Below, one piece after another: positions 28,013 to 36,063 of a stretch of 37,732 bases of DNA. The position numbers and the translations under genes are program-made. The stretch's first letter is position 1. Each line of letters opens with the position of its first letter. The notes below the pieces were generated by a model, which had not been told where the DNA came from, did no database searches, and saw only the letters and a program-made list of their open reading frames with translations. Origin of the DNA: Micromonospora sp. ATCC 39149 (lineage in GTDB: Bacteria; Actinomycetota; Actinomycetes; Mycobacteriales; Micromonosporaceae); NCBI RefSeq assembly GCF_000158815.1, contig NZ_GG657738.1, positions 757,742 through 795,473 of the forward strand. Direction: 5' to 3'.

Positions 28013-28996
28013 GTGCACTTACCTCATCCAGTGAGAACGCTGAGCCGACTGCTGGTGCTCGCCCTGGGGGCCACCACGCTGGTCGCTGCGCCGGCCTCTG
28101 CGGCGCCGGCGCAGAACTGGGGCCGCCCGCAGCTTCCGCCCACATCCGGCTGGACGGCCGTGCCGGGTCTGGCCCAGGCCCGCTCCGGGCCGGGCGCGGT
28201 GGTGTACGGCGGCGACCTGCACCTGTTCGCCCGGGGCACCGGCGACACCGTGCGGGTCGACCGTTACACCCTCGCCACCGACACCTGGTCGGGCTGGGCC
28301 ACGGTGCCCGGCACCGCCGGCGCGAAATCCGCACCAACCGCCACCGTCTACGGCGGCGACCTGCACCTGTTCACCCAGGGCACCAGCAACACCATCCGCA
28401 CCAACCGCTACTCGACGTCCACCAACACCTGGTCCGGCTGGACCACCCTGCCCGGCACCGCCGGCGCGAAATCCGCACCAACCGCCACCGTCTACGGCGG
28501 CGACCTGCACCTGTTCACCCAGGGCACCAGCAACACCATCCGCACCAACCGCTACTCGACGTCCACCAACACCTGGTCCGGCTGGACCACCCTGCCCGGC
28601 ACCGCCGGCGCGAAATCCGCACCAACCGCCACCGTCTACGGCGGCGACCTGCACCTGTTCACCCAGGGCACCAGCAACACCATCCGCACCAACCGCTACT
28701 CGACGTCCACCAACACCTGGTCCGGCTGGACCACCCTGCCCGGCACCGCCGGCGCGAAATCCGCACCAACCGCCACCGTCTACGGCGGCGACCTGCACCT
28801 GTTCACCCAGGGCACCAGCAACACCATCCGCACCAACCGCTACTCGACGTCCACCAACACCTGGTCGGGTTGGGCGGCCCTGCCCGGTCCCGCCGGCGCG
28901 CGGTCGGTGCCGGCGGCGGCGGTCTACGGCGGGGAGCTGCGGCTCTTCGTCCGGGGCGCGCAGCACCGAATCCACCAGGCGCTGCTCGGGCTGTAG
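28013..28996 (+). CDS. Secreted beta-propeller protein (PLL-lectin-like repeats)
   Basis: This 327-residue protein has a signal peptide (VRTLSRLLVLALGATTLVAAPASA). The mature part is built from 48-residue repeats: one divergent blade, four nearly identical blades, then a partial one. Each blade carries VYGGDLHLFTQGTSNTIRTNRY and TNTWSGWTTLPG. The last partial blade lacks its final WSGW strand, while the N-terminus begins with SGWTAVPG. The two ends can therefore complete one blade, giving a closed six-bladed ring. Similar repeats occur in PLL-type (fucose-binding) lectins and sialidase-like propellers, so sugar binding is inferred. The start is GTG 28013, 5 bases after GAAGGAG. An ATG at 28011 in another frame opens a 7-codon ORF whose stop overlaps an alternative in-frame GTG at 28031. 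The gene stands alone and ends at a strong hairpin. Confidence 0.85.
   Translation: MHLPHPVRTLSRLLVLALGATTLVAAPASAAPAQNWGRPQLPPTSGWTAVPGLAQARSGPGAVVYGGDLHLFARGTGDTVRVDRYTLATDTWSGWATVPGTAGAKSAPTATVYGGDLHLFTQGTSNTIRTNRYSTSTNTWSGWTTLPGTAGAKSAPTATVYGGDLHLFTQGTSNTIRTNRYSTSTNTWSGWTTLPGTAGAKSAPTATVYGGDLHLFTQGTSNTIRTNRYSTSTNTWSGWTTLPGTAGAKSAPTATVYGGDLHLFTQGTSNTIRTNRYSTSTNTWSGWAALPGPAGARSVPAAAVYGGELRLFVRGAQHRIHQALLGL
28321..28896 (+). repeat. Four tandem 144-bp direct repeats inside the beta-propeller gene
   Basis: Units begin at 28321, 28465, 28609 and 28753, each exactly 144 bases (48 codons). The first three read as identical at nucleotide level, and the fourth matches until its last ~30 bases. 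Synonymous sites are also conserved, which points to recent duplication or gene conversion. Assembly of copy number should be treated with care. Confidence 0.95.
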
Positions 28997-29015
28997 CCCG
29001 TTCGAGCGGCGCACC

Positions 29016-29051
29016 GGTCCGGGGAGGACGCCGCGGCGTCCTCCCCGGACC
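29016..29051. terminator. Perfect palindromic bidirectional terminator
   Basis: A 36-base perfect palindrome with 17-bp arms (29016-29032 and 29035-29051) lies between the convergent propeller and urtE genes. It should end both transcripts. Confidence 0.9.
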
Positions 29052-29062
29052 ACCGTGTGGGG

Positions 29063-29755
29063 TCAGACGGCGAGCGCGGCGCGTACGGCGGGCTCGGCGG
29101 TGGCCCCGCCGTCGCCGGTCGAGGTGACCCGCCCGGACTCCAGCACGTAGTACCGCTGGGCCACCCGCAGCGCGAAGCCGAGGTGCTGCTCCACGAGGAG
29201 CACCTGGATCCCGGCGCGAGCGGTCAGCTCGACGACGCGGTCCTGGATCTCGGTGACCACCGAGGGCTGGATGCCCTCGGTGGGCTCGTCGAGCAGCAGC
29301 AGCTTCGGCCGGGTGATCAGCGCCCGGGCGATGGCGAGCTGCTGGCGCTGGCCGCCGGAGAGCAGCCCGGCCCGGCGGCGCAGCAGCGGACGCAGCGCCG
29401 GGAACAGGTCGAGCGCCTCGGCGGTGGCCGCCGCGCCGTCGCGCCGGCCGTCTGCGACCAGCCGCAGGTTCTCCTCCGCCGTCAGGTGCGGGAAGCACTG
29501 CTGCCCCTGCGGCACGTACGCCATGCCCCGGGCGACCCGCTGGTGCGGGGCGAGCCGGGTGACGTCCTCCCCGGCCAGCTCGACGGTGCCGGCGCGGGGC
29601 CGCAGCAGGCCCACCGCGACCCGCAGCAGGGTGCTCTTGCCGGCCCCGTTGTGGCCCAGCACGGCAGCGACCCCGTCGGCGGGGACGGCGAGGTCCACGC
29701 CGTGCAGCACCAGGCTGCGCCCGTACCCGGCGTGCACGCCGCGCAGTGTCAACAT
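29063..29755 (-). CDS. urtE: Urea ABC importer, ATP-binding protein UrtE
   Basis: This is a 230-residue ATPase of the LivF/UrtE type. Walker A is GHNGAGKST, the signature LLSGGQRQQLAIARAL, and Walker B LLLLDEPTEGIQPSVV, where TEGIQPS is characteristic of this group. The Q-loop (MAYVPQGQQCFPHLTAEENL) and switch region (LLVEQHLGFAL) are intact. It pairs with UrtD on the cytoplasmic face of the UrtB-UrtC channel. The ATG at 29755 overlaps the urtD stop (TGATG). It is the last gene of the operon, just before a palindromic terminator. Confidence 0.95.
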   Translation of the reverse strand: MLTLRGVHAGYGRSLVLHGVDLAVPADGVAAVLGHNGAGKSTLLRVAVGLLRPRAGTVELAGEDVTRLAPHQRVARGMAYVPQGQQCFPHLTAEENLRLVADGRRDGAAATAEALDLFPALRPLLRRRAGLLSGGQRQQLAIARALITRPKLLLLDEPTEGIQPSVVTEIQDRVVELTARAGIQVLLVEQHLGFALRVAQRYYVLESGRVTSTGDGGATAEPAVRAALAV

Positions 29756-30517
29756 CACGCCTCCGTGGGAGCGTCGACGGGGTGGCCGAGGTAGACCTCC
29801 TGCACCCGGGGGTCGGCCTGGACCTGGGCGACGGTGCCCTCGCTGAGCACCCGCCCGGCGTGCAGCACGGTCACGCTGCGGGCGAAGCGGCGCAGGAAGT
29901 CCATGTCGTGCTCGATGACCACGACGGTCCGGTCCCGGCTGACGGTCTCCAGCAGGGCGCCGGTGGCGTCCCGCTCGTCGTGGCTCATCCCGGCGACCGG
30001 CTCGTCGAGCAGCAGCAGCCGGGCGTCGGAGACCAGCAACATGCCGATCTCCAGCCACTGCTTCTGCCCGTGGGCGAGGGTGCCGGCGAGGTGGTCGGCC
30101 CGGCCGGCGAGGCCGATGGTGTCCAGGGCGGCGACGACCTCGTCGGGCATCCGTCGCCGACGGCGGGCCAGCGTCCACCAGCTGCGCCCAGCCCCGGCTG
30201 CGATGTCGAGATTCTGCGCGACGGTCAGTTCCTCGAACACAGCGGCGGTCTGGAAGGTGCGGCCCCACGCCGAGCCGGGCGATGCGGTGCACGTCCCGGC
30301 CGAGCAGTTCCCGGTCGCCGAAGTGGACCGAGCCGGTGGCCCGGACCAGCCCCGTGACGGCGTCGACGAGGGTGGTCTTGCCGGCGCCGTTGGGCCCGAT
30401 GAGGAACCGCAGGTCACCGGCGGGCACGTCGAGGTCGACGCCGTCGACGGCGGTGAAACCGTCGAAGCTGACCCGCAGGTCCCGCACGCGCAGGCCGTCG
30501 CTCTGTCCGCCGGTCAT
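29755..30517 (-). CDS. urtD: Urea ABC importer, ATP-binding protein UrtD (single-base frameshift near 30263)
   Basis: The start (ATG 30517, overlapping the urtC stop) opens a frame with FTAVDGVDLDVPAGDLRFLIGPNGAGKTT. After IARLGVG the sense continues in the next frame with RTFQTAAVFEELTVAQNLDIAAG, to the stop at 29755. Removing one base from the GGCCCC run at 30261-30266 joins the two; the span of 763 bases is one over a multiple of three. The second frame has LAHGQKQWLEIGMLL, the altered signature typical of UrtD, and Walker B LLLLDEPVAGMS. All other genes of the operon are intact, so a sequence error is as likely as a true mutation. If the shift is real the importer would lack one ATPase. 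Confidence 0.88.
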
Positions 30518-31698
30518 GCCGCCGGCACCTCCGTCCGGGTCCGGCCCCGCCCGGAGGGCAGGACCCGCCGCCACCGCGGCGGCCGGTCGGGCTCCGCGCG
30601 CCGGTTGCGGGCCAACGCCCACAGCGACGCCAGGCCGCCGGGGAGGAAGGCGACCACCAGCACGAACAGCAGCCCCTGTAGGTACGTCCAGGTGCCCGGG
30701 AACCGCTCGGACAGCGCGGTACGGGCCCAGGCGACCGCGACCGCGCCGAGCACCGGCCCAAGCAGGGTGGCCCGGCCGCCGACGGCCACGCCGATGACGA
30801 ACTCGATGGACGGCACGATGCCGATCAGGGCGGGCGAGATGATGCCCACGGCCGGCACGAACAGCGCACCGGCCAGCCCGGCCATCCCGGCGGCCACCAC
30901 GTACGCGACGACCTTGACGGTGGCCGGGTCGTACCCGAGGAACCGGACCCGCTCCTCGCCGTCGCGGACGGCCACCAGCAGTTCGCCGTAGCGGCTGCGG
31001 ATGAGCTGGCGGGCCCCCGCGAGCAGCGCCAGCAGGGCGGCGGCGATCAGTAAGTAGACGGTGCGCTGGTTGACCGGGTCGTCCAGGTCGTAGCCGAAGA
31101 AGCCCTGGATGTCGGTCAGGCCGTTGGTGCCGCCGGTGGTGCCCTGCTGGCCGACCAGCAGGATCACCATCGCGGCGGCCAGGGCCTGGCTGAGGATGGC
31201 GAAGTAGGCACCCCGCACGCGGCGGCGGAACACCAGCGAGCCGAGCCCGAAGGCGACGGCCATGGGCAGCAGCACTGTGGCGGGCAGGGCGAACCAGGGG
31301 CTGGCGAAGGGCCGCCACCACCACGGCAGCTCGTCGAGCTGCCCGTACAGCTGCATGAAGTCGGGCAGCGCGCCGGGGCCCGCGTCGGCGAGCTTGAGGT
31401 GCATGGCCATCGCGTAGCCGCCGAGGCCGAAGAAGACGCCCTGGCCGAGGGTGAGCATCCCGCCGCGTCCCCAGGCGATGCCGATGCCGACGGCGACCAT
31501 CGCCACGCAGAGGTACTTGGCCAGCAGTGCCAGCCGGAAGTCCGACAGCACCAGCGGGGCCACGCCGAACAGCAGCGCCGCGCCGGCCGCGAAGCCGAGC
31601 GCCGTGCGGGCCCGCCCGCCGGTACGGCGGGGCGCGGGCGGCTGCGGCGGGGCGGCGGGCTCGTCGGTGGCATTGGTCGCGCCGGTCACGGTGGTCAT
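30514..31698 (-). CDS. urtC: Urea ABC importer, permease UrtC
   Basis: This 394-residue membrane protein of the LivM/UrtC branched-chain permease family starts at ATG 31698, overlapping the urtB stop (ATGA). After a Pro-rich cytoplasmic N-terminus (about 30 residues) come about ten hydrophobic segments. The family motif GRGGMLTLGQGVFFGLGGYAMAMHLKL lies near residue 78, and the C-terminal part contains SIEFVIGVAVGGRATLLGPVLGA. The large loop (ADAGPGALPDFMQLYGQLDELPWWWRPF) is characteristic of UrtC. It forms the channel with UrtB. The stop overlaps the urtD start. Confidence 0.94.
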   Translation of the reverse strand: MTTVTGATNATDEPAAPPQPPAPRRTGGRARTALGFAAGAALLFGVAPLVLSDFRLALLAKYLCVAMVAVGIGIAWGRGGMLTLGQGVFFGLGGYAMAMHLKLADAGPGALPDFMQLYGQLDELPWWWRPFASPWFALPATVLLPMAVAFGLGSLVFRRRVRGAYFAILSQALAAAMVILLVGQQGTTGGTNGLTDIQGFFGYDLDDPVNQRTVYLLIAAALLALLAGARQLIRSRYGELLVAVRDGEERVRFLGYDPATVKVVAYVVAAGMAGLAGALFVPAVGIISPALIGIVPSIEFVIGVAVGGRATLLGPVLGAVAVAWARTALSERFPGTWTYLQGLLFVLVVAFLPGGLASLWALARNRRAEPDRPPRWRRVLPSGRGRTRTEVPAA

Positions 31699-32582
31699 GC
31701 CAGACTCCTGGTACGCAGGGTGAACAGGCCCTGTGGCCGCCACTGGAGGAACGCGACGATCGCCACGAAGACGATCACCTTGGCGACGCTGAGGGTAGTG
31801 AGGTACTCACCGGTGGCCTGGAGCACGCCGAGGGCGAAGGCGACGATCACGCTGCCCTTGAGCTGGCCGATCCCGCCGACCACGACCACCAGGAAGGCGT
31901 CGATGATGAGGTTGGTGCCCATCGTCGGGCCGATCGGCCCGAGCAGGGTCAGCGCGACCCCGGCGACGCCGGCCAGCCCGGAGCCGACGAAGAACGTGGT
32001 CCGGTCGACCCGGGCGGTGGCGATGCCGGAGACGGCGGCGAGGTCGCGGTTCTGCACCACGGCGCGGATGCGGCGGCCCAGCGGGGTGAGCCGCAGCGCG
32101 AGGGTCAGCGCCACCACGGCCGCCACGGCGAGGCCGAGGATGAACAGCCGGTTGTTGGCCACGGTGATCCCGCCGGGAAGCGACACGTTGCCGGTGAGCA
32201 GCGCGGGCGCGCGGGTCTGCACGTTGGGGCTGCCGAAGACGTCCCGGGCCGCCTGCTGGAGCATCAGCGACACGCCCCAGGTGACGAGCAGGGTGTCCAG
32301 GGGCCGGGCGTAGAGGCGGCGGATGAGCAGCACCTCCAGCAGCACCCCGAGCGCGCCGGCCACCGCGAAGGCGACGGGCAGGGCGACCAGCAGCGACCAG
32401 CCGGCCGAGGTGATCGTCTGCTGGAGCACGTAGGTGGTGTAGGCGCCGGCCATGATGAACTCGCCGTGGGCCATGTTGATGACGTTCATCTGGCCGAAGG
32501 TCAGCGCGAGCCCTAGCGCGACGAGCAGCAGGACCGCGCCGATGCTGACGCCGGTGAAGAGCTGTCCGAAGAGGACTGTCAC
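31695..32582 (-). CDS. urtB: Urea ABC importer, permease UrtB
   Basis: This is a 295-residue LivH-type permease. The GTG at 32582 has GGAG 6 bases upstream and gives the expected N-terminus TVLFGQLFTGVSIGAVLLLVALGLALTFGQMNVINMAHGEFIMAGAY. The frame is also open upstream through urtA, but that is antiphase noise. Eight or so hydrophobic segments and the ABC-contact region (RLTPLGRRIRAVVQNRDLAAVSGI) are visible. It is separated from urtA by 56 bases containing a strong hairpin, and overlaps urtC by 4 bases. Confidence 0.94.
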   Translation of the reverse strand: MTVLFGQLFTGVSIGAVLLLVALGLALTFGQMNVINMAHGEFIMAGAYTTYVLQQTITSAGWSLLVALPVAFAVAGALGVLLEVLLIRRLYARPLDTLLVTWGVSLMLQQAARDVFGSPNVQTRAPALLTGNVSLPGGITVANNRLFILGLAVAAVVALTLALRLTPLGRRIRAVVQNRDLAAVSGIATARVDRTTFFVGSGLAGVAGVALTLLGPIGPTMGTNLIIDAFLVVVVGGIGQLKGSVIVAFALGVLQATGEYLTTLSVAKVIVFVAIVAFLQWRPQGLFTLRTRSLA

Positions 32583-32602
32583 GGTAGCTCCGAGAAGGGT
32601 GG

Positions 32603-32632
32603 GGCCCGGGCGGCGGCGGGGCCGCCCGGGCC
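32603..32632 (-). terminator. Intercistronic hairpin between urtA and urtB
   Basis: A perfect 12-bp inverted repeat (32603-32614 and 32621-32632) with a 6-base loop begins 7 bases after the urtA stop. A partial terminator or 3' stabiliser here would keep the binding protein in excess over the membrane components, a common arrangement in ABC importer operons. Confidence 0.7.
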
Positions 32633-32638
32633 GGTTGG

Positions 32639-33883
32639 TCAGCTCAGGCCGGTCGCCCAGGGGTAGCTCTTGAGGTACGGGTCCGGCTTGATCGGCTGGC
32701 CGGAGTTCCACACCTCGGTGATCAGCCCGTCCGCGCCGACCTTGCCGATCCGGGCGGTCTTGGCGATGTGCTGGGTCGGGCCGTCCACGGTGACCAGGCC
32801 CTCGGGGGCCTCGTAGGTGATGCCGTCGGCGGCGGCACGGACCTTCTCCACCTCGAAGGAGCCGGCCTTGGTGACCATCGCCTTCCACAGGTACACGGCG
32901 ACGTACGCGGCCTCCATCGGGTCGCTGGTGGGCTTGTCCGCGCCGTACTTCGCCTTGTACGCGGCGACGAACTTCGCGTTCACCCCGCCCGGGGTGGTCT
33001 GGTAGTAGTTCCAGGCCGTGAGCTGGTCCTTGAGGTACTGGGTGCCGATGCCCTTGACCTCCTCCTCGGCGATCGACACGGACACCACGGGCATGCTTGC
33101 GGCGTTGAGCCCGGCGGAGGTGTACTCCTTGAAGAACGCCACGTTGCTGTCGCCGTTGAGCGTGTTGAACACCGCGTCGGCCTTCGCCGACTTCACCTTG
33201 TTGACGATGGTGCCGAACTCGGTGGAGCCGAGCGGGGCGTAGTCCTCGCCCAAAACGGTCATCCCGTTGGCCTTCGCGTACGCCTTGATGATTTTGTTGG
33301 CCGTCCGGGGGAAGACGTAGTCGCTGCCCACGAGGTAGACCGACTTCTTGCCCTGCGCCTTGAGATAGTCCAGGCCGGGAACGATCTGCTGGTTGGTCGT
33401 CGCGCCTGTGTAGAAGATGTACGGCGACTGTTCCAGGCCCTCGTACTGAACCGGGTAGAACAGCAGCGCCTTGTTCTTCTCGAACACCGGCTTGACGGCC
33501 TTGCGGCTGGCGGAGGTCCAGCAGCCGAAGACGGCGGCGACGCGGTCCTCGGAGATGAGCTTCTCGGCCTTCTCGGCGAAGGTCGGCCAGTCCGAGGCGC
33601 CGTCCTCGCCGACCGGAACGATCTTCTTGCCGAGGACACCCCCGGCCGCGTTGATCTCCTCCACGGCCAGCATGATCGAGTCGCGGACGGTGACCTCGCT
33701 GATGGCCATCGTGCCGGAGAGCGAATTGAGCAGGCCAACCTTGACGGTGTCGCCCGAGACGTCGGCGCTGACGCCCGTGCCGGACGTGTTGTCGGAGGTC
33801 TTGCTGCCGCACGCGGCCAGCGCGGACGCGGCGATGAGGGCCATGGCGCCGGCCAGGATACGGCGGCCCCGAAACAGTGACAT
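32639..33883 (-). CDS. urtA: Urea ABC importer, substrate-binding lipoprotein UrtA
   Basis: This 414-residue lipoprotein has a signal peptide ending in a lipobox (SALAAC, Cys25), so it is anchored outside the membrane. The mature part is a type I periplasmic-binding fold: [43 protein letters not shown], then [45 protein letters not shown], typical of UrtA/AmiC. GGGGAG lies 7 bases before the ATG. It is first in the urtABCDE operon and followed by the hairpin at 32603. The operon sits near urease accessory genes, which supports urea as the substrate; short-chain amides are the main alternative. Confidence 0.94.
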   Translation of the reverse strand: MSLFRGRRILAGAMALIAASALAACGSKTSDNTSGTGVSADVSGDTVKVGLLNSLSGTMAISEVTVRDSIMLAVEEINAAGGVLGKKIVPVGEDGASDWPTFAEKAEKLISEDRVAAVFGCWTSASRKAVKPVFEKNKALLFYPVQYEGLEQSPYIFYTGATTNQQIVPGLDYLKAQGKKSVYLVGSDYVFPRTANKIIKAYAKANGMTVLGEDYAPLGSTEFGTIVNKVKSAKADAVFNTLNGDSNVAFFKEYTSAGLNAASMPVVSVSIAEEEVKGIGTQYLKDQLTAWNYYQTTPGGVNAKFVAAYKAKYGADKPTSDPMEAAYVAVYLWKAMVTKAGSFEVEKVRAAADGITYEAPEGLVTVDGPTQHIAKTARIGKVGADGLITEVWNSGQPIKPDPYLKSYPWATGLS

Positions 33884-34081
33884 GCAATCTCCCCTGCGGT
33901 ATGCGTGGAGCGACGACCACCGGCCCTGCCGGGCCGGGCTGCATTGCCATTGGTGATTTGTTGAGCGGTGCGGTCACAGGTGTCGCATCGGGCGGTAAGG
34001 CCGGCCGGCGGGTGGGACGCCGGCCGATCATCCGCATGGACTTCGGCAGGGCAAAGCCTCAACTCAATTCATTGCAGCCAC

Positions 34082-34108
34082 GTTTCCCAGCCTTTAATTG
34101 CCTGTTTC
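34082..34108 (-). promoter_or_regulatory. Candidate GlnR-type operator upstream of urtA
   Basis: On the minus strand the order is GAAAC, six bases, TTAAA, six bases, GAAAC. GlnR boxes of actinomycetes alternate GTnAC and GAAAC half-sites every 11 bases; both GAAAC boxes and the spacing fit, while TTAAA is a poor GTnAC. The site is about 200 bases upstream of the urtA ATG, beyond the terminator of the preceding gene. No -10 box was assigned. The remaining bases of 33884-34322 hold no gene. Confidence 0.4.
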
Positions 34109-34150
34109 CCGAGCGGCCTGGACGGCCCGGGTCAGCGGGGCGAACACGAA

Positions 34151-34195
34151 AAGCCGCCGCCATTTCCGGAGCGTTCACGGAAACGACGGCGGCTT
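34151..34195 (-). terminator. Hairpin terminator after the UrtA/AmiC-like gene
   Basis: An 18-bp stem with two mismatched positions (34151-34168 and 34178-34195) and a 9-base loop lies about 130 bases past the stop of the minus-strand gene at 34323. It would insulate the urt operon. Confidence 0.7.
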
Positions 34196-34322
34196 ACACC
34201 GAGAATACGACAGAACGGTCGCCGGCGCGCCGGGACGCCATTTCGGCGAGACGTTCGGCGGGCCAGTTACTTCCTGCGTGAAGGAATTTTAGCGGGGTCC
34301 CCCGGCCGGCTGTCAAGCGCGC

Positions 34323-35459
34323 CTACAGCTCGGCCAGCACCGCGAAGTCGAGCCCGTCGGCCTCGGCCAGATAAATCCGCTGGCGCACGTGCCGACGCCG
34401 CAACCGCAGCTCGCCCCGCGGCCCCTGGTACGACACCGCGTCGGCGGCGGCCCCGATCGCCCGCACGTCCAGGGTCCGGGCCCGCGCGATCAGCGCCGCC
34501 AGCAGCATCACACCCTCGTAGCAGGATTCACCCAGGCTGCCCAGCGGCGGCGCCTCCATGCCGAACCGGCGGGCGTACGCGCCGTGGAAGTCGAGGTTCT
34601 CCCGGGTGACCAGGCCGGCGAAGAACCCGGCCGTGCTGTACAGCCGACGGGTCGCGCCCGCACCGCTGGCCAGTAGCATGTTCTCGTCCATCAGGGTGCT
34701 CAGCCGCAGGCAGCGCTGGTCCAGGCCGCTGCGGGCGAACGCCCGGTTGAACCGGACCGCGTCCGCGCCGACCAGCAGCATCAGCACCCCGTCGGCCTCG
34801 GACTGCTCGACGGCACGCAGGACGGGACCGAAGTCGTGGGCGTCCAGCGGCAGGAACCACTGCCCGCACACCCGCGCCCCGCTGCGCAGCGCGTACCGCT
34901 GGGCGGCGCGGGCCGTGCGGCGAGGCCAGACGTAGTCGTTGCCCACCACGTACCAGCGGCGCACGCCCTGCTCGCGGGCCAGCAGCCGCATCGCCGGCCA
35001 GAGCTGCGCGTCGGGCGTCTCGCTGGTCAGGAAGACCCCCTCGGTGCGCTCGCCGCCCTCGTAGAGCGCCGTGTAGACGTACGGCACCCGGTGGGCGACG
35101 CGCGGCGCCACCGCCTGCCGCACCGAGGAGATGTGCCAGCCGGTGACCCCCTGCACCGCGCCGGTCGACACCAGCGCCTCCACCTCGGCGGCCACCTCGG
35201 CCGGGTGGGTACCGCCGTCGACGGGCACCAGCCGCAGCTCGCGGCCGAGCACCCCGCCGTCGCGATTGATCTCCTCCACCGCCAGCTGGGCGCAGAGCTC
35301 GCAGGTTGGGCCGAACATCCCGGCGGGCCCCCGCATGGGGTAGACCAGCGCGACGCTGACCACCGACTGGTCCACGGTGAGCCAGGGCGCGGGGACGTCG
35401 AGCGTCTGCCCCGGCTGAGGATGCGGCGCACCAGCCGGACGCCCTGCCGGCACGGACAT
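34323..35459 (-). CDS. AmiC/UrtA-like amide- or urea-binding protein without signal peptide
   Basis: This is a 378-residue type I periplasmic-binding-fold protein. It has no signal peptide or lipobox at any candidate start, so it should be cytoplasmic. Conserved blocks resemble UrtA in the same window: VALVYPMRGPAGMFGPTCELCAQLAVEEINRDGGVLGRELRLV, GVTGWHISSVRQAVAPRV, YVYTALYEGGE and RRWYVVGNDYVWPRRTARAAQRYA. Cytoplasmic members such as AmiC sense amides and control a partner regulator. Here the divergent neighbour is a MarR protein, not an AmiR-type antiterminator. The start at 35459 is chosen for homology; a GTG at 35492 is an alternative, and neither has a clear ribosome site. A role as nitrogen-source sensor for the urt/ure genes is inferred. 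Confidence 0.8.
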   Translation of the reverse strand: MSVPAGRPAGAPHPQPGQTLDVPAPWLTVDQSVVSVALVYPMRGPAGMFGPTCELCAQLAVEEINRDGGVLGRELRLVPVDGGTHPAEVAAEVEALVSTGAVQGVTGWHISSVRQAVAPRVAHRVPYVYTALYEGGERTEGVFLTSETPDAQLWPAMRLLAREQGVRRWYVVGNDYVWPRRTARAAQRYALRSGARVCGQWFLPLDAHDFGPVLRAVEQSEADGVLMLLVGADAVRFNRAFARSGLDQRCLRLSTLMDENMLLASGAGATRRLYSTAGFFAGLVTRENLDFHGAYARRFGMEAPPLGSLGESCYEGVMLLAALIARARTLDVRAIGAAADAVSYQGPRGELRLRRRHVRQRIYLAEADGLDFAVLAEL

Positions 35460-35556
35460 GACGACATGATTGCCGCCGGCCGGTGCCCACACCAGACCCG
35501 GTCACGATGCGGGACCTTTTCGGTACGATGGCAGCCCCACCGAACGGGGGAGGGTC
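35460..35556. promoter_or_regulatory. Divergent promoter region, AmiC-like gene / MarR gene
   Basis: This 97-base intergenic region lies between head-to-head genes. TACGAT at 35523-35528 could be the -10 box for the MarR gene, and GGGGGAGGG at 35546-35554 is its ribosome site. MarR proteins often bind such regions, but no clear palindrome was found. Confidence 0.4.
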
Positions 35557-36030
35557 ATGTCCGAGGTGCCCGCGACGCCCGTCGACCTGCTGCGTGCGCT
35601 GACCCGTGCCGAGCGGCTGCTCGCGCGGCGCGTCGGCGCGGTCCTGGCCACCGAGGGCCTCTCCGTGGAGGCGTGGCGGGTGCTGTGCCTGCTCGCCGAC
35701 GGGCAGGGGCACCCGATGAGCGAGGTCGCCACCGAGGAGTCCCTGCCGCCGGGGACACTGACCAAGCTGATCGACCAGCTCGTCGACCAGAACCTGGTCT
35801 ACCGGCGGATCGACCCGCAGGACCGGCGGCGCATCCGCGCGTACCTGACCGCCCGGGGCCGGCGCGAACAGGAACGCCTCGACGCCCTGGTCCGGGCGGA
35901 CCTGGGCGTCCTCACCACCGAAGACGACGCCCTGGCCGGGGCGCTGTCCGCGCTGGTCGACCGGCTGGGCTCCGGCCGCCGCCCGGTAGACGCGGCGGCC
36001 GGGGCCCGCGTCCGCGTCGCGGCCCGCTGA
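35557..36030 (+). CDS. MarR-family winged-helix transcriptional regulator
   Basis: This 157-residue regulator has a strong purine-rich ribosome site just before the ATG. The winged helix is typical of MarR: LSVEAWRVLCLLADGQGHPMSEVATEESLPPGTLTKLIDQLVDQNLVYRRIDPQDRRRIRAYLTARGRREQERL, with the DxRRxR wing present. Flanking helices would form the dimer. It sits between the AmiC-like gene (divergent) and ureD (convergent). Control of the AmiC-like gene or of urea use is inferred only from position. Confidence 0.9.
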   Translation: MSEVPATPVDLLRALTRAERLLARRVGAVLATEGLSVEAWRVLCLLADGQGHPMSEVATEESLPPGTLTKLIDQLVDQNLVYRRIDPQDRRRIRAYLTARGRREQERLDALVRADLGVLTTEDDALAGALSALVDRLGSGRRPVDAAAGARVRVAAR

Positions 36031-36063
36031 CGCCCGCAGGCAGCGCGGCACCCCGCGACCCGC

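Noticed and set aside
28321..28896. Direct repeats considered as a CRISPR array
   Set aside because: Units are 144 bp, contiguous without spacers and in frame with a secreted protein.
28019..29053. Repetitive minus-strand open frame with GGWCGFRAGGAGQ repeats
   Set aside because: The repeats are the complement of the 144-bp propeller repeats; the plus strand has the signal peptide, blade motif and ribosome site.
31399..32516. Long plus-strand open frames opposite urtC and urtB
   Set aside because: Antisense shadows of well-supported permease genes; Glu/Gly/His-rich translation without domains.
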